The translations under genes were made by a program, and so were the position numbers. From assembly GCA_965230245.1 (NCBI GenBank), contig OZ246000.1, forward strand, positions 1,488,001 to 1,552,000: DNA of 64,000 nt, read 5' to 3'. Below the pieces are notes generated by a model, which made no database searches, was not told the DNA's origin, and worked only from the letters and a program-made list of their open reading frames with translations. How positions within the stretch are numbered: position 1 is the stretch's first letter; the number at the start of each line of letters is the position of its first letter. Shown here one piece after another: positions 1 through 7,999 of the stretch. The DNA comes from JAGNKE01 sp965230245. GTDB taxonomy: Bacteria; Pseudomonadota; Alphaproteobacteria; Micavibrionales; Micavibrionaceae.

Positions 1-143
1 AAAGCGATACCCGCTGCGATTTCAATCACCATCGTGATCAAAGTAATCACAAGGACTATAAGTGTACGCTTTTCGCCTTCTTGCTGCGTATCAAGGCCGA
101 AACTATGCGGATGCCGCCAGGTTTTGACATGGTGTTCTTTCAT
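1..143 (-). CDS. Cation diffusion facilitator (DmeF-like), N-terminal part only
   Basis: This minus-strand reading frame starts at an ATG at 143 and runs off the left edge of the window, so only the first 47 residues are seen. A GAGG Shine-Dalgarno lies a few bases upstream. The start is rich in His (Lys-Glu-His-His, then Trp-Arg-His-Pro-His) and is followed by Glu-Lys-Arg-Thr and the first membrane helix (VIEIAAGIAF-like). This layout is typical of DmeF-type cation diffusion facilitators, which export divalent metals such as Co, Ni or Zn through the inner membrane. The family call rests on a short stretch; metal specificity cannot be judged. Confidence 0.6.
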   Translation of the reverse strand, partial: MKEHHVKTWRHPHSFGLDTQQEGEKRTLIVLVITLITMVIEIAAGIA

Positions 144-400
144 GCGCCTCAACTTAATAAATTTCCTAATATTTAGAAACCCTTATTTGCGATCTCTAGG
201 GGTAGAAAGTTTGTGATTTAATATCTGATCGGATATACTCTCTAAATAAGTAATAAAACATAAAAGTAACGGGTTGTTATAACGACGGGTGAAACAAGGT
301 CTGACCAAATCTACGGCCTCGAATATCCTAAAAACACGACATAACAAGCTGTTACTGAAAACGGTTATTTTTTTATGTTTAACCATCAAGGGGACTGAAA

Positions 401-916
401 ATGGGCGGCTTTATATATAAACAAAGAGACGGTTTTGATCCGAGCTGGGATATCATCAGACTGGACGACCTTCCGGAAAGATTTCAACTCACGGGGGACA
501 ACCCTGATTTAGTTGTAAGAGCGGTTCTAACCGATGATTCCGGAGAACCTGTTCCGATGTACCAATTCACTGGGACGGAAGAAGAATGGGAACAATATAT
601 GATTCCGCTTGCCGAAAACGGTGGAGCCGACCCAAATGATGGAAAACTTCTTAATGTGATGTCGATCAGTGATGGTTTTGGAACCATTGGGTATGATTTT
701 GCAGAATTTCAAGTGCCGGGTGAAGGCGATGTCACAGACGGTTCATTTAAGGGATTTTCCTACAGAGAACTGTTCGCAGGCTTGGCGCAAGCCGTTCAAA
801 ATGAATTTAAAGAACAGCAGCAGCAAGACCAGATGACGGTAGCAGAAGCTGAAAACGCGACAGGTGATCCTACACTGACAGCCGGATTGCAGGCTGGCGG
901 TGCGATGAAGGTCTGA
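401..916 (+). CDS. Uncharacterised protein, member 1 of a three-paralogue family
   Basis: A 171-residue acidic protein of no family I recognise. It shares an architecture with the products at 953-1465 (+) and 2019-2600 (-): an N-terminal MGGF(I/V)Y, a central TDDSGE..PMYQ(F/Y) segment, a DPNDG motif near residue 75, and a (D)G.F.G(F/I)SY stretch near residues 110-120 followed by a helix. The tail is rich in Gln and Ala/Gly. There is no signal peptide, membrane segment or obvious catalytic motif. The start is preceded by AAGGGGACTGAAA, a good ribosome binding site. It lies 36 bp upstream of its paralogue and is probably co-transcribed with it and the isochorismatase-like gene. The function is unknown. 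Confidence 0.75.
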   Translation: MGGFIYKQRDGFDPSWDIIRLDDLPERFQLTGDNPDLVVRAVLTDDSGEPVPMYQFTGTEEEWEQYMIPLAENGGADPNDGKLLNVMSISDGFGTIGYDFAEFQVPGEGDVTDGSFKGFSYRELFAGLAQAVQNEFKEQQQQDQMTVAEAENATGDPTLTAGLQAGGAMKV

Positions 917-952
917 TCACAAAAATGATTATAAAAATTTCAGGAGCAAAGA

Positions 953-1465
953 ATGCCCGGCTTTATCTATAAAGATAACAATGGAGTGTTTAACCTCACA
1001 TACTTTGAGGATATGCCCGAAGGCATGAGCAATCAGGGCGAAAATCAAAACCTTATCGTTCGGAATTACCTGACGGACGACTCTGGCGAATGTATTCCGA
1101 TGTATCAATATGCCGGCGATGAAGAAACCTGGAACAACTACGCCATGACCGTGAAGAACGAAGGTCCGGACCCCAACGACGGCAATATGATGATTATCAT
1201 GGCCGAACAAATGGGCATCACCGTCGGAGAATTTGAAATCCCCGGTCGCGGTGATGTAACCGACGGCTATTTTCAGGGTATATCCTATGAAGAGATAGTC
1301 TACGCATTGAACGATGCATACGGTAACCAGCTACAGGATCAAACAGCGTTTTCCCCTTGCGAGGCTTTGGCAGATTCAGGCGTAGTTACGCCTGGGCAAG
1401 ATAATGAACTCGCACAAGCAGGCGGCGGTCAGGTCGGCTTCAACCCTATGAAAATGGGCGGATAA
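953..1465 (+). CDS. Uncharacterised protein, member 2 of the three-paralogue family
   Basis: 170 residues, starting MPGFIYK after a CAGGAGCAAAGA ribosome binding site. It has the same landmarks as its neighbours: a PEG motif near residue 22, TDDSGECIPMYQYAG near residues 42-56, DPNDG near 73, and DVTDGYFQGISYEE near 100-115. A Cys appears in the conserved block (GEC), as in the third paralogue but not the first. The C-terminal tail ends in a Gly/Met-rich stretch. The tandem position suggests duplication followed by clear divergence. No known domain could be assigned by eye. Confidence 0.75.
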   Translation: MPGFIYKDNNGVFNLTYFEDMPEGMSNQGENQNLIVRNYLTDDSGECIPMYQYAGDEETWNNYAMTVKNEGPDPNDGNMMIIMAEQMGITVGEFEIPGRGDVTDGYFQGISYEEIVYALNDAYGNQLQDQTAFSPCEALADSGVVTPGQDNELAQAGGGQVGFNPMKMGG

Positions 1466-1490
1466 CAAGTCTGAGCATATATAATCTCCG

Positions 1491-2006
1491 ATGAACACAC
1501 TCTTTGTCATTGATATCGAATGTTTCTCACCCCAGCAGGTTGAAGACATTAAGGCGTTCAGGCAGGCTAATCCTGACTTGCGCACAATCTGGACAGTAAC
1601 CGGTCCCGATCTCCCTTATGGTTTCCCGTCAAGATTCGGAATTCAGGACGGCGACGAAGTATTTCACAAACCCGACGTTGAAAGCATCCTCGATAATGCT
1701 GTGAACAAAGAGGGCGAGTATATGGTTGATCACATCGACGATATAGATATCTCCAGAACCTATGTCGTTGGCTCAACGTTCTACGGCTGCGTTCTTGGCG
1801 CGGTTAGAGGTCTGCGCGAGCACGGGCTGAACCCGTCGGTCATCACCGAGCTCACAGACTATGAAGAGCTACTTGAATCCGATCATGAAGAAGCCAAACC
1901 CAGCTGGCAGGCTGCAAGAGTTAGGGAAATATCCATCGAAACAGCCGAGCAGGAACTTGCACAAGACGCAAGAGACGCTGCGTTTAATAGCCACTACAAT
2001 ATGTAA
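1491..2006 (+). CDS. Isochorismatase-like cysteine hydrolase family protein (divergent)
   Basis: 171 residues. The start (LFVIDIECFSPQQ) resembles the first strand of cysteine hydrolases, with Asp8 in the catalytic Asp position. FHKPDVESILDN (around residue 62) carries the expected Lys, and TYVVGSTFYGCVLGAVRGL followed by REHGLNPSVITELTDY (about 90-125) matches the family block with the nucleophilic Cys and the following strand. The isochorismatase/nicotinamidase-like fold is therefore likely although overall similarity is weak; the substrate cannot be inferred. The gene begins 25 bp after the second paralogue and is likely in the same transcript. No strong Shine-Dalgarno is visible before the ATG. 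Confidence 0.5.
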   Translation: MNTLFVIDIECFSPQQVEDIKAFRQANPDLRTIWTVTGPDLPYGFPSRFGIQDGDEVFHKPDVESILDNAVNKEGEYMVDHIDDIDISRTYVVGSTFYGCVLGAVRGLREHGLNPSVITELTDYEELLESDHEEAKPSWQAARVREISIETAEQELAQDARDAAFNSHYNM

Positions 2007-2018
2007 TTGTGCAGAAAC

Positions 2019-2600
2019 CTAAGAACGCATCCCCGGCAGCCCGGCTTTGTTTTCGGCCAGAACACTTGGCGCATCGTCCGTAACCGTGTTTTCGACCATG
2101 CCTGCACAAGGGCTAGCAGGATCAATGTCCTCGATATCATTGGAGATAGCTTCCTCAAGTGCAGACTTCACCTCATCATAACTAAAGCCCTGAAAAATAC
2201 CATCTGAAGCGCGTAAAGTATCGCCGGAGGAATTGGGAATAGCCTCAGCTTCATAATCTTCAACAACTTCACCGAGACCGACAGCTTCGCCTTGCTCATT
2301 AAGAACAACGCCGTACACTGCTGTACTGCCCACGATATAAACATTGCCGTCATTCGGATCACCCGCAACATTTTCGGCACCCAGTCGGATCGTCTCCCAG
2401 TCCTCGACAGAGCCTGTGAACTTGTACATGGGCAAACATTCACCCGTATCCGTGGTCAGATATGACTTTACGTCCAGATTGGTACCATCGCCTTCGATCG
2501 TCAAACCCTCTGGCAAGTCTTCAAATCTAAACATTTCAATGTCAATATTCGAAGTGTTGTCCGTTAAAGACGTACGAATGTCGTAAACAAAACCGCCCAT
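2019..2600 (-). CDS. Uncharacterised protein, member 3 of the three-paralogue family
   Basis: 193 residues on the opposite strand, convergent with the isochorismatase-like gene (12 bp apart). It begins MGGFVYDIR and has the family pattern: FEDLPEGL near residue 27, TDTGECLPMYKFTGS near 50-65, DPNDGN near 82, and DGIFQGFSYDEV near 135. It is about 20 residues longer than the other two because of an acidic insert (GEVVEDYEAE). GGTGAT lies a few bases upstream of the ATG. It is a good family member by motif order, but its function is unknown. Confidence 0.75.
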   Translation of the reverse strand: MGGFVYDIRTSLTDNTSNIDIEMFRFEDLPEGLTIEGDGTNLDVKSYLTTDTGECLPMYKFTGSVEDWETIRLGAENVAGDPNDGNVYIVGSTAVYGVVLNEQGEAVGLGEVVEDYEAEAIPNSSGDTLRASDGIFQGFSYDEVKSALEEAISNDIEDIDPASPCAGMVENTVTDDAPSVLAENKAGLPGMRS

Positions 2601-2701
2601 TTTTTATCACCTTAATAATTATCCGATTAATATTAAAATATGCAATTATCAGAAACGACGCAAATTTCAAACAAAACTCTTGGAAATAAGGTGGCCGCAT
2701 T

Positions 2702-2733
2702 AAAAAAAGCCTGCCGTAGTAGGGCAGGCTTTT
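2702..2733 (-). terminator. Intrinsic terminator of the fasciclin gene
   Basis: The inverted repeat AAAGCCTGCC / GGCAGGCTTT with a short loop is followed, on the minus strand, by seven T. It sits 18 bp after the stop of the fasciclin-domain gene. Confidence 0.85.
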
Positions 2734-2750
2734 CATTGAGTTGTATTTAA

Positions 2751-3284
2751 TTATTCCGGTATTAAAACAGTATCAATAACATGAACAATACCGTTGCTCG
2801 CCATGACGTCGGCCTTGATGACATTGGCATCGTTAATCATAACGCCGTCTGTTCCGTCAACATCCAGTTTTACGCCAGCCAGCGTATCAAGCTCGACTTC
2901 TTTGCCCGCAGCCGCTTCGGACGGAACTTTGGACGCAACAACATGATATTTAAGGATTGTTTGAAGCTTTTCTTTATTTTCAGGTTTCAGGAGATCTTCA
3001 ACAGTCCCTTCTGGCAATTTCGCAAAAGCATCATTTGTGGGAGCAAAGACCGTCAGGGGGCCTTCACCCTGCAATGCTTCAACCAAGTCAGCTGCTTTAA
3101 GAGCCGCAACGAGCGTTGAGAAGTCTTCACTCGATGTTGCAACACCGACAATATCGGGTTTTTCCATCATTTTTTCTGCTTTGGCCTTATCATACTTCTT
3201 ATTCTTGTAGTCGCCCGCATGAACAAACCCCGCATGCGATAAGGTAAACAAGCCGATAGCTGTTAATGTAAGAAACTTTTTCAT
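2751..3284 (-). CDS. Secreted fasciclin-domain (FAS1) protein
   Basis: 177 residues: a cleavable signal peptide (Lys-Lys-Phe, hydrophobic core, AxA-like cleavage near residue 24) followed by one complete FAS1 domain. Diagnostic FAS1 blocks are visible: GPLTVFAPTNDAFAKLP near residues 78-94, LKYHVVASKV near 112, and the terminal NGIVHVIDTVLIPE. FAS1 domains in bacteria are periplasmic or surface adhesion/carbohydrate-binding modules. It appears monocistronic, with its own terminator downstream. A specific partner cannot be named. Confidence 0.9.
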   Translation of the reverse strand: MKKFLTLTAIGLFTLSHAGFVHAGDYKNKKYDKAKAEKMMEKPDIVGVATSSEDFSTLVAALKAADLVEALQGEGPLTVFAPTNDAFAKLPEGTVEDLLKPENKEKLQTILKYHVVASKVPSEAAAGKEVELDTLAGVKLDVDGTDGVMINDANVIKADVMASNGIVHVIDTVLIPE

Positions 3285-3486
3285 TGTTAAATTGTCCTTA
3301 TATTGATTTTGAGTATTCGCATTATGGACTGGTCACGCTTACGCAGAGATGAAAGCGAAATTACAATTTGGTAAGTTTAAAAAAAGCACAAACGGTGATG
3401 TTGTAGCGCAACATAAAAAAATTACTAACCCAGTAATATCAATGATAAAATGAGGATATGCCTGAACCATAGACGGAAAAGTTCAC

Positions 3487-3792
3487 ATGTCTAAAAATCT
3501 GGAAGACCTGCGTAACAGTGAAGAATACAAAAAACTCATCTCAGAACGATCCAAAAGTAAGTGGCCGTTAGCAACTCTTATGCTGGTGATTTATTACGGC
3601 TTCGTCTTGGTTATTGCATTTCATCCCGATCTTTTCGCGGTAAAAATAGGTAATGGCCATACAAGCCTCGGCATTGTGGTCGGTCTTCTTGTTATTATTG
3701 CAAGCTTCCTGATTACGGGTATTTACGTGCGCAAGGCAAACAAAGTTCTTGAGCCGCTTACAAAACAATTGCACGACAAGGCAGGAGAATAG
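3487..3792 (+). CDS. yjcH: DUF485 membrane protein, partner of ActP
   Basis: 101 residues with two membrane helices (about residues 25-45 and 58-80) and the DUF485 pattern ([19 protein letters not shown], later [14 protein letters not shown]). In enterobacteria yjcH directly precedes actP and is co-transcribed with it; here the gap to the next gene is 2 bp. Its biochemical role is not established; it probably assists the acetate symporter. Confidence 0.9.
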   Translation: MSKNLEDLRNSEEYKKLISERSKSKWPLATLMLVIYYGFVLVIAFHPDLFAVKIGNGHTSLGIVVGLLVIIASFLITGIYVRKANKVLEPLTKQLHDKAGE

Positions 3793-3794
3793 AG

Positions 3795-5366
3795 ATGGGT
3801 GAAGATCTGAACTACTCTGCCATAACCATGTTTACCATTTTTGTGGTCTTGACGTTGTACATCACGTACTGGGCCGCAAAGAAAATGACGAGCACCAAAA
3901 GTTTCTACTCGGCAGGCGGAAACATAACAGGCTTTCAAAACGGTTTGGCTATCGCCGGAGATTATATGTCCGCGGCGTCATTCCTCGGAATATCGGGGCT
4001 TGTGTTCTCCGCCGGTTTCGACGGCTTGATCTATTCGATCGGGTTTCTGGTCGGCTGGCCGATTATCCTGCTTCTGATCGCAGAACCTTTAAAGAATCTC
4101 GGTAAATATACCTTTTCGGACGTTGCGTGTTACAGGTTGCAGCAAAAGCCCACACGCATCCTCGCGGCATGCGGAACGTTGACAACGGTTATCCTGTACC
4201 TCATCGCTCAAATGGTTGGGGCTGGGAAGCTGATCGAAATTCTCTTCGGTCTGGAGTATCTCTATGCTGTCATCGTTGTTGGTGTCCTCATGATGGTCTA
4301 TGTCACCTTCGGAGGCATGATCGCTACAACTTGGGTTCAGATTATCAAGGCATGCTTGTTGCTGTTCGGAGCAACATTGCTGGCCTTTCTGGTTCTTTAC
4401 CATTTCAATTTTAATATGGAGGCTCTCTTTGGTACGGCCATTGCAAAGCATAGCGATGGGGATGCGATTATGGCACCCGGCGGGCTAGTATCCGATCCCG
4501 TATCGGCAATCTCGCTCGGCTTGGCACTGATGTTCGGTACCGCCGGACTGCCGCATATTCTCATGCGCTTCTTCACCGTACCCGACGCAAAACAGGCACA
4601 CCGTTCCGTATTTTACGCAACCGGATTTATCGGCTATTTCTATATTCTGACATTTATCATTGGTTTTGGTGCGATTGCATTCCTGCTCGGAAGCCCCGAT
4701 TTCATGGAAGATGGAAAACTGATCGGTGGAAACAACATGGCCGCGGTTCAGCTTTCCAGCGCTCTCGGCGGTGACTTGATGCTCGGATTTATTTCCGCCG
4801 TGGCCTTTGCCACAATCTTGGCCGTAGTGTCCGGTCTAACGCTTGCCGGCGCATCCGCAATCTCGCATGATCTCTACGCCAACGTGTTTCACGGCGGCGC
4901 ACATGACGAAAAAAAGGAAATCCGTATTTCTCGCTATGCGACAATCGGCCTCGGTATCGCTGCGATCGTTCTCGGCATTGTGTTTGAGAAACAGAACGTA
5001 GCATTCATGGTCGGCCTCGCCTTTGCGATCGCGGCAAGTGCGAACTTCCCGATCCTTTTCCTGTCGATGTACTGGAAAAAACTGACAACACGCGGTGCAG
5101 TCATCGGCGGCTGGCTCGGCTTGCTAACGGCAATCGGTCTTGTAATTCTAAGCCCTGTTTTCTGGGTTGATGTATTCGGGTTCGGGGAAGCAATCTTCCC
5201 GTATAAATATCCCGCACTCTTCTCGATGACGGTGGCGTTCCTCTGCATTTGGTTCTTCTCCGTATCGGATAAGTCGGAAACAGCAGAGAAGGAGCGCGAG
5301 CAGTTCGAACTGCAATACTTCCGCGCACAAACGGGCATCGGCGCAGAAAAAGCATCTGGCCACTAG
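3795..5366 (+). CDS. actP: Cation/acetate symporter
   Basis: 523 residues, a sodium:solute symporter family protein with about 13 membrane helices. Visible family marks are [20 protein letters not shown] and [13 protein letters not shown] near residues 35-65, and [17 protein letters not shown] near 247-263. Together with yjcH immediately upstream this supports acetate (and perhaps other short carboxylate) uptake driven by Na+ or H+. A 167-bp gap separates it from the Mrp operon, so the two may be separate transcripts. Confidence 0.9.
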   Translation: MGEDLNYSAITMFTIFVVLTLYITYWAAKKMTSTKSFYSAGGNITGFQNGLAIAGDYMSAASFLGISGLVFSAGFDGLIYSIGFLVGWPIILLLIAEPLKNLGKYTFSDVACYRLQQKPTRILAACGTLTTVILYLIAQMVGAGKLIEILFGLEYLYAVIVVGVLMMVYVTFGGMIATTWVQIIKACLLLFGATLLAFLVLYHFNFNMEALFGTAIAKHSDGDAIMAPGGLVSDPVSAISLGLALMFGTAGLPHILMRFFTVPDAKQAHRSVFYATGFIGYFYILTFIIGFGAIAFLLGSPDFMEDGKLIGGNNMAAVQLSSALGGDLMLGFISAVAFATILAVVSGLTLAGASAISHDLYANVFHGGAHDEKKEIRISRYATIGLGIAAIVLGIVFEKQNVAFMVGLAFAIAASANFPILFLSMYWKKLTTRGAVIGGWLGLLTAIGLVILSPVFWVDVFGFGEAIFPYKYPALFSMTVAFLCIWFFSVSDKSETAEKEREQFELQYFRAQTGIGAEKASGH

Positions 5367-5532
5367 AATAAAAGCACAGTCGTAATATCAAAAGTTAACA
5401 TGCCAAAGCTTTTGCGAAGCATTTTTGATCTGGTCTTTCGAGCGGTCGATAGTTATTGTCATTTCATACTGCTGTCCTTACACTGCCTTTTCGAAAAAAG
5501 ACGGTCATAAAAATAGTTTACGGATCTTTCAT

Positions 5533-6009
5533 ATGAAAAAAATCCTCGGTTTTGCCTTCGTTCTGGCAACCTTCTGGCTCATAAATTCAGGTTATTTTAA
5601 GCCGCTACTCCTGATTTTTGGTGTTTTATCAGTAGGTTTTGTCATCATGGCAATGATGAAAATGAAAAAAAATGACGGGGAATCTTTTCCGCTCATCATA
5701 CCGTCATGGCGTCTGCCGCATTTTTTAATATGGATGATCGGTGAGATAGTGTCCTCGAATATTGACGTCGCAAAGCGTGTATGGCTGGGAAAGTCGGCAA
5801 TCAGCCCAGTGATTTTTAAAGTGACGGCAAGTCAGAAATCCGAAGTCGCAAAGGTTTTGTACGCAAATTCCATCACAATGACCCCCGGAACAATTACGTT
5901 ATCAGTGATTGACAATGTTTTTGAGGTACATGCCCTGACACGCAAGGCGGCTCAAGCGTTGAAAACCGGTGAAATGGATCGGCGCGTGAAGGCCTTGGAG
6001 GCAGCCTAA
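5533..6009 (+). CDS. mrpE: Mrp-type Na+/H+ antiporter subunit E
   Basis: 158 residues. The start at 5533 (ATGAAAAAAATCCTCGG) is preferred over the longer in-frame opening at 5425, whose extra 36 residues do not look like the family. The MnhE domain is clear: paired membrane helices near the N-terminus, then IPSWRLPHFLIWMIGEIVSSN, and the TMTPGTITLSVIDN segment near residues 119-132. It opens an operon E-F-G-(DEB)-C-D-D-X-D whose genes overlap or nearly touch. Mrp complexes exchange Na+ for protons at the inner membrane and contribute to alkali and salt tolerance. Confidence 0.9.
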   Translation: MKKILGFAFVLATFWLINSGYFKPLLLIFGVLSVGFVIMAMMKMKKNDGESFPLIIPSWRLPHFLIWMIGEIVSSNIDVAKRVWLGKSAISPVIFKVTASQKSEVAKVLYANSITMTPGTITLSVIDNVFEVHALTRKAAQALKTGEMDRRVKALEAA

Positions 6010-6010
6010 T

Positions 6011-6283
6011 ATGTTTCTGACGGCCTCTTTTGCAATCATTATCATTATGGCTTTGGCATTATCACGGGCGTTTTTGGGGCCGACCCTGTTTGATCGCATT
6101 CTGGCTGTAAATATGTTCGGCACGAAGACCGTAGTTTTAGTCGCCGTTTTAGGTGTAATGGCTGAAGAGCCATCTTATCTGGATATTGCCCTTGTTTATA
6201 CCCTTATTAATTTTATTGGCATTTTGGCCGTTCTCCGTTTCTTTGAATACGGACAATTAAAAAACGAGATGGACAAAAAGTAA
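6011..6283 (+). CDS. mrpF: Mrp-type antiporter subunit F
   Basis: 90 residues, three predicted membrane helices, starting 1 bp after mrpE. RAFLGPTLFDRILAVNMFGT near residues 20-39 is the subunit F signature, and the second half (YLDIALVYTLINFIGILAVL) is typical. Its stop overlaps the start of mrpG by one base, which suggests translational coupling. Confidence 0.9.
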   Translation: MFLTASFAIIIIMALALSRAFLGPTLFDRILAVNMFGTKTVVLVAVLGVMAEEPSYLDIALVYTLINFIGILAVLRFFEYGQLKNEMDKK

Positions 6284-6615
6284 TGGACATACTCATCGAC
6301 ACGATCAGCTGGATTTGTATTATTTTGGGAAGCTTTCTGGGAATAACGGGCGCGTTGGGTTTGTTTCGTTTTCCTGATTTTTACACACGTCTTCACGCCG
6401 CGAGTATCACGGATACCCTATGTGTCGGCCTGATCATGTCCGGACTGGTCTTGCAAAGTCAGTCTGTGTTGATGATCCTGAAATTGCTGTTGATCGTCTT
6501 TATCATGGCCTACACAGGGCCGACCGCGGTGCATGCTCTTGCGAAATCTGCACGGCGCGAAAAAATAGAGCCTTTTTTATCTGAAGAAGAAGGAGAAAAC
6601 AGATCCAAGCTATAA
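6283..6615 (+). CDS. mrpG: Mrp-type antiporter subunit G
   Basis: 110 residues with three membrane helices. GSFLGITGALGLFRFPDFYT near residues 17-36 and HAASITDTL are the classic MnhG/PhaG motif. The end of the gene contains an AAGGAG sequence (6590-6595) that probably serves as the ribosome binding site of the following gene. Confidence 0.92.
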   Translation: MDILIDTISWICIILGSFLGITGALGLFRFPDFYTRLHAASITDTLCVGLIMSGLVLQSQSVLMILKLLLIVFIMAYTGPTAVHALAKSARREKIEPFLSEEEGENRSKL

Positions 6616-6629
6616 TCGACATAGCTCTA

Positions 6630-7646
6630 TTGACGATGCTTGTGGCCACGGCACTGGCCACGGTTTTTATGCGCGATCTGTTCGCTGTGATTATGGTTTT
6701 TGGCATATACAGCCTTGTTTCGGCAGGATTTTTCCTTAACCTCAACGCGCCTGACGTGGCTCTGACGGAAGCCGCAATCGGAGCGGGGATAGCACCGATC
6801 TTGATGCTCTGTACGCTGGCATTGGTCAGACAAAAATATGACAGCACGCCTTGCGCTAAAAAATCACGGCGCAATCCGGTTATTCCGCTGATTGTCGTAA
6901 CCTTGATAGGCGCTGCACTTGTCTACGCGACATTCGATATGCCTTACTTTGCAGACCCCGAAGCACCTGCCCACAACCACGTGGCACCGCGCTATATTCA
7001 GGAGTCAAAAAAGGAAATAGGAATTCCGAACATGGTCGCGTCCGTACTGGCCAGCTATCGGGGTTTTGATACTCTCGGAGAAGTTTTTGTGATTTTCACC
7101 GCGGGCATTGGTGTAATTGCGCTTCTTGGATTTTTGAAAGATGGCTCAGGCCGTGAATATTGGCAATTCGCAGATACATCCAGCTTGCGCCGTCACAACG
7201 TTTTGCACGTGATATCAAAAATACTAATCCCGCTTATCTTGGTTTACGCCTTCTATGTTCAGTTTCACGGCGAATACAGTCCGGGCGGCGGCTTTCAGGC
7301 AGGCGTTATATTTGCGGCCGCCTTTATTCTCTACGCCATGATTTACGGGCTTGAATCCGCATACAAAGTCATAAACCCCCAAACACTAAACAAGGCAATG
7401 ATAGTCGGAGTTCTGCTTTACGGATTGACGGGGCTGGCTTCTCTTGCATTAGAAGGAAACTACCTCGAATACAATGTACTGGCATATGACCCTGTTGACG
7501 GTCAGCATCTTGGTATAATTCTGGTCGAGCTTGGCGTCGGAATTTGTGTCGCTGCCGTCATGATGTCTGTCTTCTTTAATTTTGCTGGCCGGGACCCCCA
7601 GCCGCTTCTTCCCCCCGTAAATAAAAATGAAGAGGCCGGAAAATGA
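6630..7646 (+). CDS. mrpB: Fused MbhD-MbhE-MnhB subunit of the Mrp antiporter
   Basis: 338 residues from the TTG at 6630. Residues 1-65 match the MbhD/DUF4040 domain (NLNAPDVALTEAAIGAGIAP), about 85-180 the MbhE segment (SYRGFDTLGEVFVIFTAGIG), and 185-330 the MnhB domain (FHGEYSPGGGFQAGVIFAAA). This fused gene supplies parts that sit at the C-terminus of MrpA in other organisms. The start is uncertain: the good Shine-Dalgarno AAGGAG at 6590-6595 lies 35 bases before the TTG, and the open frame continues upstream through ATC (6603) and ATA (6612) but has no ATG/GTG there. The reading upstream (IQAIIDIALL) looks like family N-termini. Confidence 0.88.
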   Translation: MTMLVATALATVFMRDLFAVIMVFGIYSLVSAGFFLNLNAPDVALTEAAIGAGIAPILMLCTLALVRQKYDSTPCAKKSRRNPVIPLIVVTLIGAALVYATFDMPYFADPEAPAHNHVAPRYIQESKKEIGIPNMVASVLASYRGFDTLGEVFVIFTAGIGVIALLGFLKDGSGREYWQFADTSSLRRHNVLHVISKILIPLILVYAFYVQFHGEYSPGGGFQAGVIFAAAFILYAMIYGLESAYKVINPQTLNKAMIVGVLLYGLTGLASLALEGNYLEYNVLAYDPVDGQHLGIILVELGVGICVAAVMMSVFFNFAGRDPQPLLPPVNKNEEAGK

Positions 7647-7999
7647 GCATGGTTCTGGGTCTCTTTAACTACTGGATCGTAATTATTCTGATGATGATCG
7701 GGCTGTATGTCGTGATCGCATCGGGAAATTTAATCAAAAAAATTATCGGCCTGAACATTTTCCAGACGTCCGTATTTATTCTCTACATCAGTATCGGAAA
7801 AATAAAAGATGGTGCTGCGCCGATCTATTCGGAAGATATAACCTTATACGCCAATCCGCTTCCACATGTCCTTATCCTGACCGCAATTGTCGTAGGCGTT
7901 GCCACGACGGCGCTGGGGCTTGCTCTTATCGTCCGCATAAAAGAAGCCTATGACACCATTGAGGAGCGAGATATCCGCAGTAAGGACAGCAAATCATGA
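7643..7999 (+). CDS. mrpC: Mrp-type antiporter subunit C (NuoK-like)
   Basis: 118 residues with three membrane helices, homologous to NuoK. GLYVVIASGNLIKKIIGLNI near residues 21-40 and the later block around NPLPHVLILTAIVVG (about residues 73-88) are diagnostic. It overlaps its upstream and downstream neighbours by 4 bp each (ATGA-type overlaps), which supports one tightly coupled operon. Confidence 0.92.
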   Translation: MSMVLGLFNYWIVIILMMIGLYVVIASGNLIKKIIGLNIFQTSVFILYISIGKIKDGAAPIYSEDITLYANPLPHVLILTAIVVGVATTALGLALIVRIKEAYDTIEERDIRSKDSKS

